Positions 32,894 through 44,809 of a stretch of DNA of 64,000 bases are shown piece after piece. Positions within the stretch are counted from its first letter, which is position 1. Each line of letters starts with the position of its first letter. Source of the DNA: Brassica napus (Eukaryota; Streptophyta; Magnoliopsida; Brassicales; Brassicaceae); contig NC_063437.1 in the NCBI RefSeq assembly GCF_020379485.1, positions 17,013,726 through 17,077,725 of the forward strand, read 5' to 3'. The position numbers and the translations under genes were made by a program. The notes under the pieces are model-generated. The model searched no databases. It had not been told where the DNA came from and saw only the letters and a list, made by a program, of their open reading frames with translations.

Positions 32894-34732
32894 ATGGTGA
32901 AGAACGTGAAACTCCTACTCTTCTTCATCTCCATCTCCCTCCTCCTGATCGCCGTTGCTGAAGCCCAGGATGGCCACGAGGGCCATTCTCATTCAAGAAA
33001 CCCAAAATGCGAATGCTCACACGACCACGACCAAGAAAACAAAGCTGGAGCTCAAAAATACAAGATCGCTGCCGTTCCTTCCGTTCTAATAGCCGGAGTA
33101 ATCGGAGTTCTTTTCCCTCTCCTAGGCAAAGTCTTCCCTTCTTTGCGTCCTGAGACACCTTTCTTCTTCGTCACGAAAGCCTTTGCTGCAGGAGTGATCC
33201 TATCTACAGGGTTTATGCACGTCTTGCCTGAGGCTTACGAGATGCTTAACTCGCCGTGCTTGACTTCAGAAGCATGGGACTTTCCTTTCACAGGATTTAT
33301 TGCGATGGTCGCTGCGATATTGACGTTATCAGTGGATACATTTGCCACTTCGAGTTTCAATAAATCTCATTGCAATGCGTCGAAGACGATCCCTGATGGA
33401 GAATCTGGCGAGCTGGTCGTTGACTCTGCCAAGGTGCAGATGCTTCGGACAAGAGTTATTGCACAGGTTTGTTGCCTCCACGTTTAACAAACATAGCATT
33501 TGCGTTTTCTAGTTTAATGATTTTAAAGAAAGTCTTCGAATTTTTTTTTTCTGTTCAGAAGAAATGAAATGAATTGATAGACGAAGATGGATGTGCATTC
33601 CCATTTCAATTTAATGGATGCACTGTTACTGCTTCGATCGGAAATATTTATGCATGGAATTCATATGGTTAACATTTCTGAAAATTTAAATAATTTTGAT
33701 TTTTAGCAAAAATATATAATAGTTTTTTTCCTGAAAATATAACATTTTTGAAAAAATAAAACAACCAATTTTTTTCAGTTTATTTAAAAACATACATTTT
33801 CAACTTAACGTGCTTTGTTCAGGATATTGAAAAAAACTACTAGTTCATGCATTTCTGAGAGTTTATTTGTTGTCAACGCGGGCTATTTAGATTCGGACCA
33901 TGTGAGATTTGATTCTCTAGAGAAACCACATCACGTTATATTGAGTCCGAAATGTTAAAATAAGAACTTTTCTTATGTATTATCTGAGAAAAAAATCATC
34001 TAGTGTAAACGTTTATGTTACCCCAGAAACTGATATTCTTGTGTTTTATTAAAAAAAAAAATGAGTTAGGTATTGGAGCTGGGAATAATAGTACACTCAG
34101 TGGTAATTGGAATATCACTTGGAGCTTCACAGAGTCCAGAAGCTGCGAAAGCTCTCTTTATTGCCTTGATGTTTCATCAATGCTTCGAAGGTCTTGGCCT
34201 TGGTGGTTGTATTGCTCAGGTATCTTTTCTCTTCTATTGATTTTCGTTACTTCATTAATTAATAAGCTCTCTCTCTTTACTCAATCAACATAAGCTTAGT
34301 CCACATATGATATATTCATGACGAAATATATATGTCTATATGACTATATCCTCTTGTATATTTTGTAGAGTTGCGTTATGCATAGTTGTCGCACACGTTT
34401 TCACTTCCATTATTTTGTTATTGTAGGGCAAATTCAAGTGTTTGTCAGTAACAATAATGTCGACTTTCTTCGCGATAACAACTCCATTAGGTATCGTTGT
34501 TGGAATGGAAATAGCGAATACGTACGATGAGTCTTCTCCAACGGCTCTGATCGTACAGGGAGTTTTGAACGCTGCATCCGCAGGTATTCTCATCTACATG
34601 TCTCTGGTGGACCTTCTCGCAGCTGATTTTATGCATCCCAAAATGCAATCCAACACTGGACTTCAAATAATGGCACATATTGCTCTTCTTCTTGGTGCTG
34701 GCCTCATGTCTATATTGGCCAAATGGGCATGA
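32894..34732 (+). CDS. ZIP3: ZIP-family zinc transporter
   Basis: Three exons, 32894-33466, 34070-34219 and 34427-34732, encode 342 residues, the normal length of plant ZIPs. A signal peptide (residues 1-24) is followed by a His-rich segment (GHEGHSHSR, then SHDHDQ). Eight membrane segments are expected: about 58-78, 90-112, 130-152, then after a loop 192-213, 222-243, 250-270, 280-303 and 320-340. Segment 4 carries the ZIP signature [10 protein letters not shown] and segment 5 [11 protein letters not shown], whose His and Glu residues line the metal path. The loop between segments 3 and 4 has only scattered His (KSHC). It imports Zn2+ across the plasma membrane. The sequence and gene neighbourhood fit ZIP3 (At2g32270). 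Confidence 0.92.
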
Positions 34733-35990
34733 TTATTTTCTTATTCAACACTCAATTATTTGTTCTTTTTGTCAAGCATTTGTTCTTGTTTCTCCTTTAA
34801 TTATTTTTTTGAAATCTCTATTTTCTGGCCCACTTCATGTCTACATGAGAAAAATTATTTGAATTATGTATAGTTTATTCATGTCCCAGAAAAGTAAGAA
34901 GCCCTGATTTGTTTCTTGAATGAGTGTGACTTGTAATGACCTTATGTTATATTTATTTGTGTGTTATATAACGTATCTTATATATAGCTAAGTCGTAATT
35001 AGATTATACTACAGTTATTCAACTTACAATGATCGTATAAAGAAACGACTTTCTACGAAACCTCTAAGAAGGTAGAATCCAAAATATATGTAAAAATAAG
35101 ATTAACATCAAAATTTCTAACATGATAGGTTAGAATTTGTTGCTCTCTGAACAACCAATAAACCAAATATGCTTCTACAGTTGCATTGGTTTTTATTAGC
35201 TATATATGTTACACACGCTATATATTAGCAAGCTATACATCAAGAAGAGTTTGATAAAAAAAAAAACTAAATAGCTAATAAGTTTAAAAGTGTGAAGTTG
35301 TTGAAGTATCTGAAACCATTACGGTAGATATCATTTGTCCATATATTATTTTAATTCTCATTTTATTGCGCTTATTTTGCTTTTTAGTTAAGACTTTTGT
35401 ATATCTTCTCAAAAAGCTATTTCGATTCTTTATAATTGAATAAGTTTTTTTAGCTATTCATGTTTACAATATTAACACTGGTAATATTATTAAGGCAATA
35501 AGTAACAAATGAAAAAAATAAAATAATTAAAGCATAAACATACTAAAGTGAAAAAAACAAACTTCAAAAAGTTTATTTACAATAGAATAACTAACTATAT
35601 ACTTTAAATATTTCTGTAAAACAAGATTCCCAACTTTAAGAAATAAGCTAATGAACATACTACACTTAAATTGGCAATTGAGAAGCTATATCCGAGGGTT
35701 GTCCAAAAAAAAAAAAAAGAGAAGCTATATCCGTGAAAAAAAGTTTCATTTCAAAGAGATTTCTAAAGAGCCATTAACATAAACAGTTTTTAGAAGACTC
35801 ATTAAATTAAATTGAAACTTATCCAGAGAAGTAACACACCACCTAAAATGAATAGAAACTCTTTAATGCATCCTCATAACTTTACTACAGTTATAAATAT
35901 TTCAGTATATAAACACAACGCCATTTATCGTTGACCCAAAGATTACATAAATATTTATAACTGATTTCTATCTGTTTTCCAAAGTTTGAA
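34733..35990. other. Intergenic after ZIP3
   Basis: No gene is seen. A micro-retroposon scar lies at 35680-35733 (separate entry). The rest is AT-rich; several poly(A) tracts carry no recognisable element. Confidence 0.45.
35680..35733 (+). repeat. Micro-retroposon scar with 15-bp duplication
   Basis: GAGAAGCTATATCCG is present at 35680-35694 and 35719-35733. The insert is only 'agggttgtcc' plus 14 As. It is the cleanest of the short poly(A) insertions in this window. Confidence 0.75.
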
Positions 35991-36257
35991 ATGATTTGCT
36001 CTCTTTTTCGCCATTGTTACCGTTCCAATACCGCGGCGGATGAAGAAGAATCATCAACGATTAATCAGTTATCGTTAGTTACTTACTCAGAGCGAAGCAC
36101 ATATGGGGATTCCAAACGGTGGCGACCGTCGTTGTATCCCATTTTGGAGATCGACGGCGAGAGTGATCACTTAACGGCGAAGGTCTTACTCTCATGTGAT
36201 AAATCAAAGGCCAAAAAAACGACTTCGTTCAGATACAAATTCAAGAGAGCCTGGTAA
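35991..36257 (+). CDS. Small basic protein of unknown function, copy 1
   Basis: An 88-residue ORF beginning MICSLFRHCYRS. It has RWRPSLYPILE in the middle and a basic C-terminus (FRYKFKRAW). The ORF at 37609 shares the same order: M..LFR.C, then WRPSL.PILE, then a Lys/Arg-rich FR..K..W end. That makes both likely real, tandemly duplicated genes. TGGTAAGT at the stop codon could instead be a splice donor, so a further exon is possible. The function is not recognised. The cytosine/cysteine-bearing start (LFRHC) hints at a lipid-anchored or metal-related N-terminus, but this is speculation. Confidence 0.55.
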   Translation: MICSLFRHCYRSNTAADEEESSTINQLSLVTYSERSTYGDSKRWRPSLYPILEIDGESDHLTAKVLLSCDKSKAKKTTSFRYKFKRAW

Positions 36258-37608
36258 GTCATCACGCATAATCCCATATTATATTCTTAAAATCCATAGA
36301 TTAGGTTATACAAAAAATGCACAGTCTATCTTTTTAGTTACGACATTTTTTCCTTTTAACATTGATTGTATATGAATATCCCTATGATGAGTATGCAATA
36401 TTTTTGTAAGTTGTTGCATAGTGTATATAGTTTTCTATTTATCAGTTTAGTTTATGAAAAAAGGTTTGATTATGCTTTCAAAGTATATGTTTGATTATGC
36501 TTTGATGTTAAAAAAAATATATAATCAACTTTAGAAGAAATGCCATTTACTTACTTTAATAAAAATATAACGAAGTACTTTTTGATAGGAATATTGCGAT
36601 GGCGGATTTAAGAACCTCGCCCGGATTGTCTCCTTGCCCAGTTGGGCATCGACTTCTATAATCATATGTTCTTTCGGTAATGTGACAGATATTTAGTATA
36701 ATGTAAATTAGTATTTATTGCATTTTTTATGTTCTTAAAATGAGGGAAACGAGAGAAATGATTATTGTCCATGCTAATGATTTTGTGCTTATTCATTCTG
36801 TTTCATGAACATTATTTATATATTACATTTTATTCCATATCCATTATGAACAATAATCAAATTTAATTTTTTTTAATATACTTTAAACAAGCAAACAAAT
36901 AAAAAAAATCATTGCAAGCAACATTTAACTCAAATCACAAAGAGTGATTTTGATTGTTCTATATAAGTTAACAAAAAAATCCATTGAGATAATTTAAATA
37001 GGAAATTACCAAGAGTATTCATCAACAAAAGCATAAATATTTTGAAACTAAACTAAAAGAAACTTGATAAACACACAAATCGTATAATTAATGCAAATCA
37101 CTGAAGAAAGAAAAAAAAAATACTATGGGTCCGATTGGCGTTATGGCTTTGAGGAATAAAAACATTTTGGAATTTTCACATGTATTCAAAATTTCACTAA
37201 AACTTTAAACTTGTGGTAATCTCTAATTGGATAATGACTTATTCAGTTATCTTAAAATCATTGAAAACATGACCAATCAGAGAAAAAAGTTCACTTTTTC
37301 CATATTTATCCCAAAATGAATCTTGACTCATATGTTCTCTATTATTTTCCTATAGATTCTCATTAATTATATGTATTTTATAGCTACTTTATATTATTAA
37401 AGTGATGATTTTTTACCTTTCTAAATCAACAATAATTTTAAAAGTAAATAATATAGTTACTATTCAAATATACCAACAAACATTAATAAATGACCCCTAA
37501 AAAGAGTAGTAATCCTTCGTATATGATAAGGGTGTATATAACAACAAACCCAAATGTTGTAAAAAAACCCAAATCTCTTACCAATACTAACACTTGGAAT
37601 AGTTTCAA
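36258..37608. other. Spacer between the small ORFs
   Basis: AT-rich, no gene seen. A short stretch at 36590-36660 ('gatggcggatttaagaacc') could be a downstream exon of copy 1 but gives no clear frame. Confidence 0.4.
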
Positions 37609-37836
37609 ATGGTTTTTTGTCTATTCCGTCTATGTTGTTGTTCCTCCCCCACCACCGTGACTGATCAGCCATCGCCGGTGGTGCTTTACTCAGAAGAGTA
37701 CACAACATGGAGACCGTCTTTAGCCCCGATATTGGAAGATGAAGAAACTGAGATTGATAACCATGTCACACATGTGAAATCTAAAAACAAAAAGAGGAGT
37801 GCGTTCAGACGAATAATGAAGAAGTTCTGGTGTTAA
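37609..37836 (+). CDS. Small basic protein of unknown function, copy 2
   Basis: A 75-residue ORF starting MVFCLFRLCCCSS, with TWRPSLAPILEDEE centrally and FRRIMKKFWC at the end. It is a paralogue of the ORF at 35991, 1.35 kb upstream. The N-terminal cysteine cluster resembles an S-acylation site. Codons read cleanly to a TAA. Function unknown; no intron signal is needed. Confidence 0.55.
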   Translation: MVFCLFRLCCCSSPTTVTDQPSPVVLYSEEYTTWRPSLAPILEDEETEIDNHVTHVKSKNKKRSAFRRIMKKFWC

Positions 37837-38978
37837 GTGGTAACATACGCTCTGCTAACTTTTCAGTTTTAGTTATTATTTTATATATTCGTAATACTTG
37901 TTTAATTATTTACTAGGTAAAGAATTTACAGTGATGGATAGAGCATTGCCAAGTAACTTTTTTCCAAATATTGGAGTTTAGTGTATATGGTCATATTATT
38001 CAGTAGCTTGTATAAGCATCGTTGTTGTACCTTAACTATGGTTTGTATAGTGTGTTTGTGAGGGAAAGACAGCTCTCAAAAAGGGCTTTTGGTTGCTTAC
38101 TCGATTCTCAAGCATTTATTTCAAGCAGGTTTAAAACGTCGCTAAGTTTGGTTCGGTGAGAAGTTTATCAGATAACCAGAGATATGTGAACCCTAACATT
38201 CTAGGTTTACCATCTTGATTAATCCTGTTTGGCCATGCCTTTAGTATAATCTTATTATATCCATCTCTACCTAATCTTGGAAACCAATTTTTGCCCGCAA
38301 CTTTAGTACCTTCTGTCCATCCACAACTCAAAACCTTAGGAACATCAAACATTCACAAAGTCAGAACATATATACAAAAGTATGTTACATAGGGTGATCA
38401 GTTTGCTTACTTGCTGAACAAGTTACTGAGGTACACTCATAGTTTCTGCTAGCTGCTCTTTGTTCTTCAGCTCATGACAAGTTAGCTTGATCTCTACGCA
38501 TCTAGAAACAGAGCAATATTACGATAGAGAATAAATGTTATTCTCATTTTGATGTATTTTTCATCCTCAACAGCTGTTCTTCCTCGGCGCAGAGACAAAA
38601 CTCTATGTTTCTATTCCAATATCCGATCACAAGCACCTCAGTATCAGGCAGTTAACATGGTTTCCAATACTGACATTGCTTTGGACATTTTGATTCCGAC
38701 ATTTTATAACCATGGCTCCATCTATGTGACTCTGATTCACTTTCTTAAGCTTCAAGAATGTTATCGCTCGTTATGGCCCTAAACTGAGGCGTGACAAAGA
38801 CAGGGACATAGTTGGTCAAAACATCATAATATTGATCTGTTTCACAAAGTAGCTTTAAAGAGAAAAGAGTACAAAGCACAAAGTAGCTTTCCATCTAAAG
38901 AGAAGAGAGTACACAGCAACAAACTTAACTTAGAACAGATAGCCAAACAAAGTCTCAAGTTATGAAGTACCTAAACAC
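37837..38978. other. Intergenic with an unidentified minus-strand coding relic
   Basis: On the minus strand, 38352-38131 reads open for 73 residues with a protein-like composition ([20 protein letters not shown] then [16 protein letters not shown]). Just upstream (about 38500-38430) another protein-like stretch (EIKLTCHELKNKEQLAETMS) ends in a stop. They may be exons or a relic of one gene, which I do not recognise. From about 38843 the 3' flank of the F-box group begins. Confidence 0.3.
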
Positions 38979-39350
38979 TTACAGAAGCTTCACATTCTCT
39001 ACATGGTCTAGAAAGATGTGAACATGATCATACTCAGACACATCCATTCCTTGGATTGAAACTCTAACGACAGTATTCCTCTCAATATTGAAGTAGATTA
39101 GGTGAAAAGGTCTTCCTGGAAGACCCAGTGGCCTCATAACAATCTCATTTGTCCGCGTCATTCCAACAAATCCTAACCTTACACTCCCAACAATATCCTC
39201 CCACAAAGCGGGCAATACAAACGTACGCTCAGACCATTCCTGCTTGTCGGTATCTTCTAGTACCCACAGGTTAACACTTGTACTTCTTTCATAAACGTAG
39301 CCAGATTCTCCAGACAGAAGAAAACCTAATTTACCATTGTAGTTTACCAT
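38979..39350 (-). pseudogene. C-terminal fragment of an F-box/FBA gene
   Basis: The 123 codons correspond to the last third of the intact gene at 40033: MVNYNGKLGFLLSGESGYVY at the start, then FVLPALWEDIVGSVRLGFVG, ending in FLDHVENVKLL. Upstream (39351 on) the homology stops abruptly, with no F-box. It arose from incomplete tandem duplication. It is unlikely to be functional. Confidence 0.75.
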
Positions 39351-39898
39351 AGTTAAAATAACACTATTAACACTACGGTTTTCAAAATTCAGAAAAAATG
39401 TGCACTAATTCTCTCAAATATCTTTATCTCGATTTTAATTTGGTTCTGTTATGATTGATTATAGAATATGAATGTGGTTCTCTCGTGGTTTTAAAATTAG
39501 GTTTACCTTTTCTAATTATGCTTGTTGTTTTGTTCTCAAGATAGTTCTGCTTTTGTGTGTTTTAGGAAATACCGAGCAAAGAGAAAGCGAGTGTCTTAGA
39601 GAAGGAGACATGTAATGATATATTGTTCCTTTCCAGTAACTACAAGTCGACACAATTTCTCTGATAAATCAACCATATAGTTCAAAACATTATTTTTGAT
39701 TTATAGTTTCAGTTGTATTCGTGCATTTTCGTAGAAGTATTTGTCTTTTGATTAAAAAAAGCTGGTTTCGGATATCATCGGCTAAAATCGAATTAATAAA
39801 CCAATTGTGGGACATTCTATAACATTTTTGATTCAGGTTTTTTTAGCTTCTCTTACAAGAACATTCTCATTCACCAAGAACTAATCAAGCTAATCATA
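39351..39898. other. Unrelated spacer between F-box copies
   Basis: No gene is seen. The sequence interrupts the F-box homology between the fragment and the intact gene, and it is AT-rich and unclassified. Confidence 0.4.
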
Positions 39899-40032
39899 AA
39901 GTAGCTTTAAAGAGAAGAGAGTACAAAGCACAAAGTAGCTTTCCATCTAAAGAGAAGAGAGTATAAAGCAACAATCTTAACTTAGAACACAGATAGCCAA
40001 ACAAAGTCTCAGGTTTTGAAGTACCTAAACAC

Positions 40033-41238
40033 TTACATAAGCTCCACATTATCTACATGGTCCAGAAAGATGTGAACTTTATCATACTCAGACACATCCA
40101 TTCCTTGGATTGCAATCCTAACGACAGTATTCCTCTTGGTATTGAAGAAGAATAGGTACAAAGGTATTGGTAGAATACTCAGCGGCCTCATCACAATCTC
40201 ATTTGTCCGCGTCATTCCAACAAAGCCTAATATTGCACTCCCAACAACATCCTCCCACAAAGCGGGCAATACAAACGTACGCTCGGACCATTCCTGCTTC
40301 TCGATATCTTCTAGTACCCACAGGTTAACAATTCTACTTTCTCTATAAGCGCAGACAGATTTTCCAGCCCGAAGGAAACCTAATTTACCATCGTAGTTGA
40401 TCATAGTTCCCTCAGTGACAAACGTCTTAACTTTAACAAAGCTGAACTTCTCAGACCTAACGTCAAAGCAAACTAACACAGTAGTCTCTGTAGACATGTC
40501 AGTAGATAAATAGTACAAAACACCATTGATGCATTTTTGCCTCACATGTTGAGAATAATAACTGAGTATGCATCCACAATCGATCGTTCTCCACGACGGG
40601 TTTTCTGTTCCTAATGTCAGAACTTGATACTCCTCAGCCACCACATTGAGCAGTCCAGAAAACTTTGCTCCCCACATGGACAACACCTTGACTTGTTTAT
40701 CAATAGGATCATACCCAAACAAACTCATTGACCTTGTCTTCGCCCTGGTGAAAGGCAAAGATTGTCCAGTGCTAGGGTTACATATGACCGAATGTGTCCT
40801 TCCACTAAGACCCACCAAGCCATGATCAAGCCCATTTATTCCAAACGCACCATTACGGAAGTAGGCATCAAAAGACAACTTCATACGATAAGTGGCCACT
40901 ACAGGAGACGAATTCTCATCCGGATTTTGCGGCTGAGGTGCAGAGAAGAAGAACAAGTCACCGTCCTTTTGGTAGGCGAGCAACAGCTTGGGGAGTGTGC
41001 GTGACCTGCTCAAGAACAGCTCCGTGAAATCTTGACGGCGAAGGACGGAGGACCACGTCTTCGAAACGCACCTACATGTAGCTATTGACTTCACCGGCAG
41101 CCTCGAGAATATCTCCATGATGAGATCGACTGGAAATGGTAATGAGTTGTCTCTTCCATTCTCTAAGGTCTTCGATCGAGTATTACGTCTGGTAGTGGTT
41201 AGATCATTCCCGGAGAGGTTACGACGCCGTGTTTTCAT
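40033..41238 (-). CDS. F-box/FBA-type protein, subgroup C
   Basis: Single-exon gene, 401 residues, intact. A basic leader (MKTRRRNLSG) precedes an F-box at residues 34-76 (FPVDLIMEIFSRLPVK, then CRCVSKTWSSVLRRQDF, with the canonical Trp). The F-box-associated type 3 domain follows, with markers FFFSAPQPQNPDENSS, VICNPSTGQSLPF, SLFGYDPIDKQVKVLSMW and the terminal FLDHVDNVELM. The start lies in a 'gcctccgccATGAA' context like that of the plus-strand cluster. It differs clearly from the 1-19 kb genes and forms a third subgroup with the copies at 42596 and 38979. Predicted SCF substrate receptor. Confidence 0.88.
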   Translation of the reverse strand: MKTRRRNLSGNDLTTTRRNTRSKTLENGRDNSLPFPVDLIMEIFSRLPVKSIATCRCVSKTWSSVLRRQDFTELFLSRSRTLPKLLLAYQKDGDLFFFSAPQPQNPDENSSPVVATYRMKLSFDAYFRNGAFGINGLDHGLVGLSGRTHSVICNPSTGQSLPFTRAKTRSMSLFGYDPIDKQVKVLSMWGAKFSGLLNVVAEEYQVLTLGTENPSWRTIDCGCILSYYSQHVRQKCINGVLYYLSTDMSTETTVLVCFDVRSEKFSFVKVKTFVTEGTMINYDGKLGFLRAGKSVCAYRESRIVNLWVLEDIEKQEWSERTFVLPALWEDVVGSAILGFVGMTRTNEIVMRPLSILPIPLYLFFFNTKRNTVVRIAIQGMDVSEYDKVHIFLDHVDNVELM

Positions 41239-42595
41239 GGCGGAGGCACTGAGTTTAAAACCCTAGACCAACCACTACTACTTCGCCGTTGCTCCTCCAC
41301 CATTTTGAGGTGAACCACAGGGAAGAGTAAGGCCTCAAAGTCATATTAAATGGGCTGAGAACAAGCCCAAATTTAGGGCCCGTCTCTTAAGATCAGAATT
41401 TTAATCTGATTTTCGAGAATAGAGATTTTAATGGAAAAAGTTGCTCAAAAAAGATGAAGATTTTATTGAAAACAAAAGTTATCCTCTTTTTAAAAAAATT
41501 GCTAAAATTACAGTGAACAAATTATTAACTACGAGATACTAATCAAAATCTTCTCATATAAAACAACTCTTTCAAATTAAAGTCCTGTAGTTTTTTATTG
41601 TAATTTAAAAGCACAAACAGTTATTTTTTCTTTTAACTTCAATATTTTATTAGTTAATAGAATTTACATGGTCTTTGATGTAACAAATGAGTTATAGTAT
41701 TTGGTACATAATAATGAAAGACAAATGTTTGAAGAGGAGGTAGTAAATTTTTCGCCAAAGCATCATCAACTCTGTTTCCTTCTCTTGATATCTATACGAA
41801 CTTGATTTTATGAAATTGTTGTCTCCACCAGTTCGTATATCCTTTGCTCCAACAATGCTGCATAGCTATGATTGTTGTGCTTTGCTCTGCGTTTTCCATT
41901 CAGTAGCATCAGACCTCGCTTGTTGGATTAAATTTCTCCAAGCAATGCTTTTTTTGTTGAAATATAAGCAAGTTTTGACTCTTCCAAAGCCTCCATAGCA
42001 TCCAGATTGGTAAATCTTGAAAGTGTGCTAGACTTGGTGATGTTGTTATCTGTAAACATGCATCTATCTTTTCCTCCAGAGTAGCAGTATTGCTATTAAG
42101 TATTGTATGACATGAAATATGTTTATAATTAAGAATAAAACGTTAATAAATATGTTTCATATTAATTCAATATGACATGAAATCCAAACGATTATTAATT
42201 TCTAACGTACATACTCTAAACTGTAATAATATAATATACAAGAACGTTATTCAGACTGATTAATTCACAGAACTAAATCAAGCTGATCATAAAGACCAGG
42301 TTCCAGTTCTTTTTAGTGAGAGAATACATAAAATGGATTTGATAACCCCTGTTTTCTCAGGTAGGACATTTTACTGTGAGTGAGATGCAGGTATTATACC
42401 AGTTATGCATTAGTAACCAATCTCGATCTATTGTAGAGGTTGTCTTTCTCTTTTGCATTTTACCAACCTATGGACGAATAGCATATAACTCACCATTTTT
42501 TTTAAAATGGCTTTGCTTGTAAGGAGAAGAGAGTATAAAGCAACAAACTTAACATATAGCCAAACAAAGACTCAAGTAATGAAGTACCTAAACAC
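41239..42595. other. Spacer with a LINE relic
   Basis: Contains the F-box promoter, a block (41515-41640) that is duplicated at 45770-45890 upstream of the next F-box copy, and a LINE relic at 41828-42091. The remainder is AT-rich. Confidence 0.5.
41828..42091 (-). pseudogene. LINE C-terminal coding relic
   Basis: On the minus strand, successive pieces read ATLEEKIDACLQI, LAHFQDLPIWMLWRLWKSQN and, after a frameshift, AWRNLIQQARSDATEW. The IWMLWRLWKSRN-type motif is typical of the region after the reverse transcriptase (zf-RVT to RNase H) in Brassicaceae LINEs. It is frameshifted and cannot function. Confidence 0.65.
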
Positions 42596-43808
42596 TTACA
42601 TAAGCTTCACATTCTCTAAATGGTCTAGAAAGATGTGAACTCTATCATACTCAGACACATCCATTCCTTGGATTGCAACTCTAACGACAGTATTCCTCTC
42701 GGTATTGAAGTAGAATAGGTACAAAGGGCTTGGTGGATAGGCTAGCGACCTCATCCCAATCTCATTTGTCTGCGTCATTCCAACAAAGCTTAACGAGGCA
42801 CTCCCAACAATATCCTCCCACAAAGCAGGCAATACATACACATGCTCAGACCATTCCTGCTTTCCGATATCTTCTAGCACACACAAGTTAACACTTGTAC
42901 TACTTCTAGAAAGCCATCCTTCAGACCAAAGTAAACCTAATTTACCATTGTAGTTTATCATAGTTCCCTCAGTGAAGAACATATCAACTTTTTTCAGATC
43001 TAACGTCAAAGCAAACTAACACATGACTCTCTGTAGACATATCCACAGATGGATAGTACAAAATACCATTGATGCATCTCCCTCTGATATGTGGCCAATA
43101 ACGGAGTTCGCGGCCGCAGTTGATCATTCTCTGTGACAGCTTTCCCGTTCCTAATGTCACAACTTGATACTCCTCAGCCACAGGAAGGACACTTCCCTGA
43201 CTTACTGACATGGACAATACTTTGACATGTTTATCAATAGGATCATACCCAAACAAACTCCTTGACTTAACTCTCTTCGTCTTCACTCTGGGTAATGGTA
43301 ATGATTGTCCAGTGCTAGGGTTACATATCACCGGCACATGCACCGAGGGCACCCTTCCCTTTCCGATCCACCTACTTGTAAGACCCACCAAGCCTTGATC
43401 AAGCCCACTTAATTCAAACAAACCAGGGAGGTACGCATGAAAGGAAAACTTCATATGATAAGTAGCTACTACAGAAGACGAATTCTCATCCGGGCTTTGC
43501 GGCTGAGGTGCCGAGAAGAAGAAAAACTCACCGCCTTTTTGGTAGGCGAGAAACAGCTTGGGGAGTGTACGTGACCTGCTCAAGAACAGCTCGGTGAAAT
43601 CTTGACGGCTAAGGACGGAGGACCAGGTCTTTGAAACGCACCGGCATATAGCTATTGACTTCAACGGAAGCTTCCAGAATATCTCGAAAACGAGATCAAT
43701 TGGAAATGGTAATGAGTTGTCTCTTCCATTCTCTGAGGTCATCGATCGCTTATTACTTCCGGTAGTTGAGGAAAGATCTCCGGAGAGGTTACGCCGCCGT
43801 GTTTTCAT
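42596..43808 (-). pseudogene. F-box/FBA gene, subgroup C, with a frameshift
   Basis: From the ATG at 43808 the frame encodes 274 residues. It has the leader MKTRRRNLSG, an F-box (FPIDLVFEIFWKLPLK, then CRCVSKTWSSVL) and two thirds of the associated domain. It ends at FDVRSEKS. The remaining C-terminus continues in another frame (42596 to about 42990) through FLDHLENVKLM. Compared with the gene at 40033, about 14 bases are missing near 42990-43000, where the other copy encodes FSFVKVK. Everything else is clean, so the loss is recent. The start context is 'gtctccgcaATG', one base off the group consensus. Confidence 0.82.
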
Positions 43809-44347
43809 TGCGGAGACAATGAGGTTGAAACCCTAGAGAAACTCACGAATGTTTTGCCTTCGCTCTACCATCTACCAGACTACCACCCTCTCGGGGAAAT
43901 GGCTTTAAGCTCACGAATGTTTTGCCTTTGCTCTAATATTATGGGGGCACAAAAAATCCATTTTTCATTATCCGTTCTAAAATCCTTAGAGCACCATTAA
44001 CCCTAGCACCCCTAATGGGGTGCTTAATCACTTTTTTAATAATAAATGGGTGATAAACACTTTTTTTAAGCAACCTCTAAATTTTGTCCTCCAATGCAAG
44101 TATCTTATTTAGGGGTTCTTAAAAAAAATTAAACATTGTTTTATTTAAGATAAAATTTATTTATTATATAAAACATATTAAAAGATCAAAAAAAAATTAA
44201 GAAACACTTTGGTTTGTAAAATCTATTGCCATCATCAGAAAGTAAGCCAACATTGTTTGAAACATCCTATAAGAGTAAACCAAGAAGAAGACGTTCAAGA
44301 ATAAACCAAGCTACACATACCTTTTATCCACAGATAAACAAGTTGAT

Positions 44348-44676
44348 TTAGTCATGCTTCTTGAACCCAAACCTTCCACTTGGAATTCGACTGAGAAAGC
44401 CAGTATCCATCTTCTTATAGTGACTGTGAAACTTCATGAGCAGAGAATCAACAAAACCACCAACTTCGTCTTCATATTTCTCATACAGAACCGGCATTGT
44501 GTGAGCTCCCACAAACCCTTCACACATACAAAATGCATCACCCCTTAGGAAAAAAAATCTTATAAACTCAAATTCTCAATCTTTCTAAAGAATCTCACTC
44601 ACCAATATACAAAACAGTTAGGAAGTTGCAATCTGTAAGGGATCATTGCGGCTAGCCATAGTTCAATCGCAGCCTG
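44348..44676 (-). pseudogene. Captured reticulon-like protein (RTNLB) exons
   Basis: Two exons remain. The first, 44676 to 44603, reads AAIELWLAAM and, after a one-base insertion, CNFLTVLYI. The second, 44517 to 44348, reads GFVGAHTMPVLYEKYEDEVG and ends SRIPSGRFGFKKHD before a TAA. GT and AG borders bound the 85-base intron, so genomic DNA was copied. HT.P.LYEKYED and the C-terminal tail are diagnostic of plant reticulons, which shape ER tubules. Only the last third of a reticulon is present. Confidence 0.8.
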
Positions 44677-44809
44677 AAAATTATGTTAATGCAGAACTGA
44701 TTAAAGTGCCATGAACATTAAAAGAACAGCTAGAACCAAACAAACATTTGAAGGCATTCACCAGATTATAGTAAAGGAAGAAGAATCCAAAATGTAAAAA
44801 AGACTTAAC

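Larger units (their letters stand above)
38843..40060. repeat. Duplicated 3' flank of the minus-strand F-box genes
   Basis: Bases 38843-39010 and 39900-40060 are near-identical, including 'gtagctttccatctaaagag' and the F-box C-terminal codons. A third partial copy is at 42527-42620. A tandem duplication of about 1.06 kb explains the truncated F-box copy at 38979. Confidence 0.65.

Noticed and set aside
34336..34678. Minus-strand ORFs of 63 and 85 codons
   Set aside because: Antisense shadows of ZIP3 exon 3.
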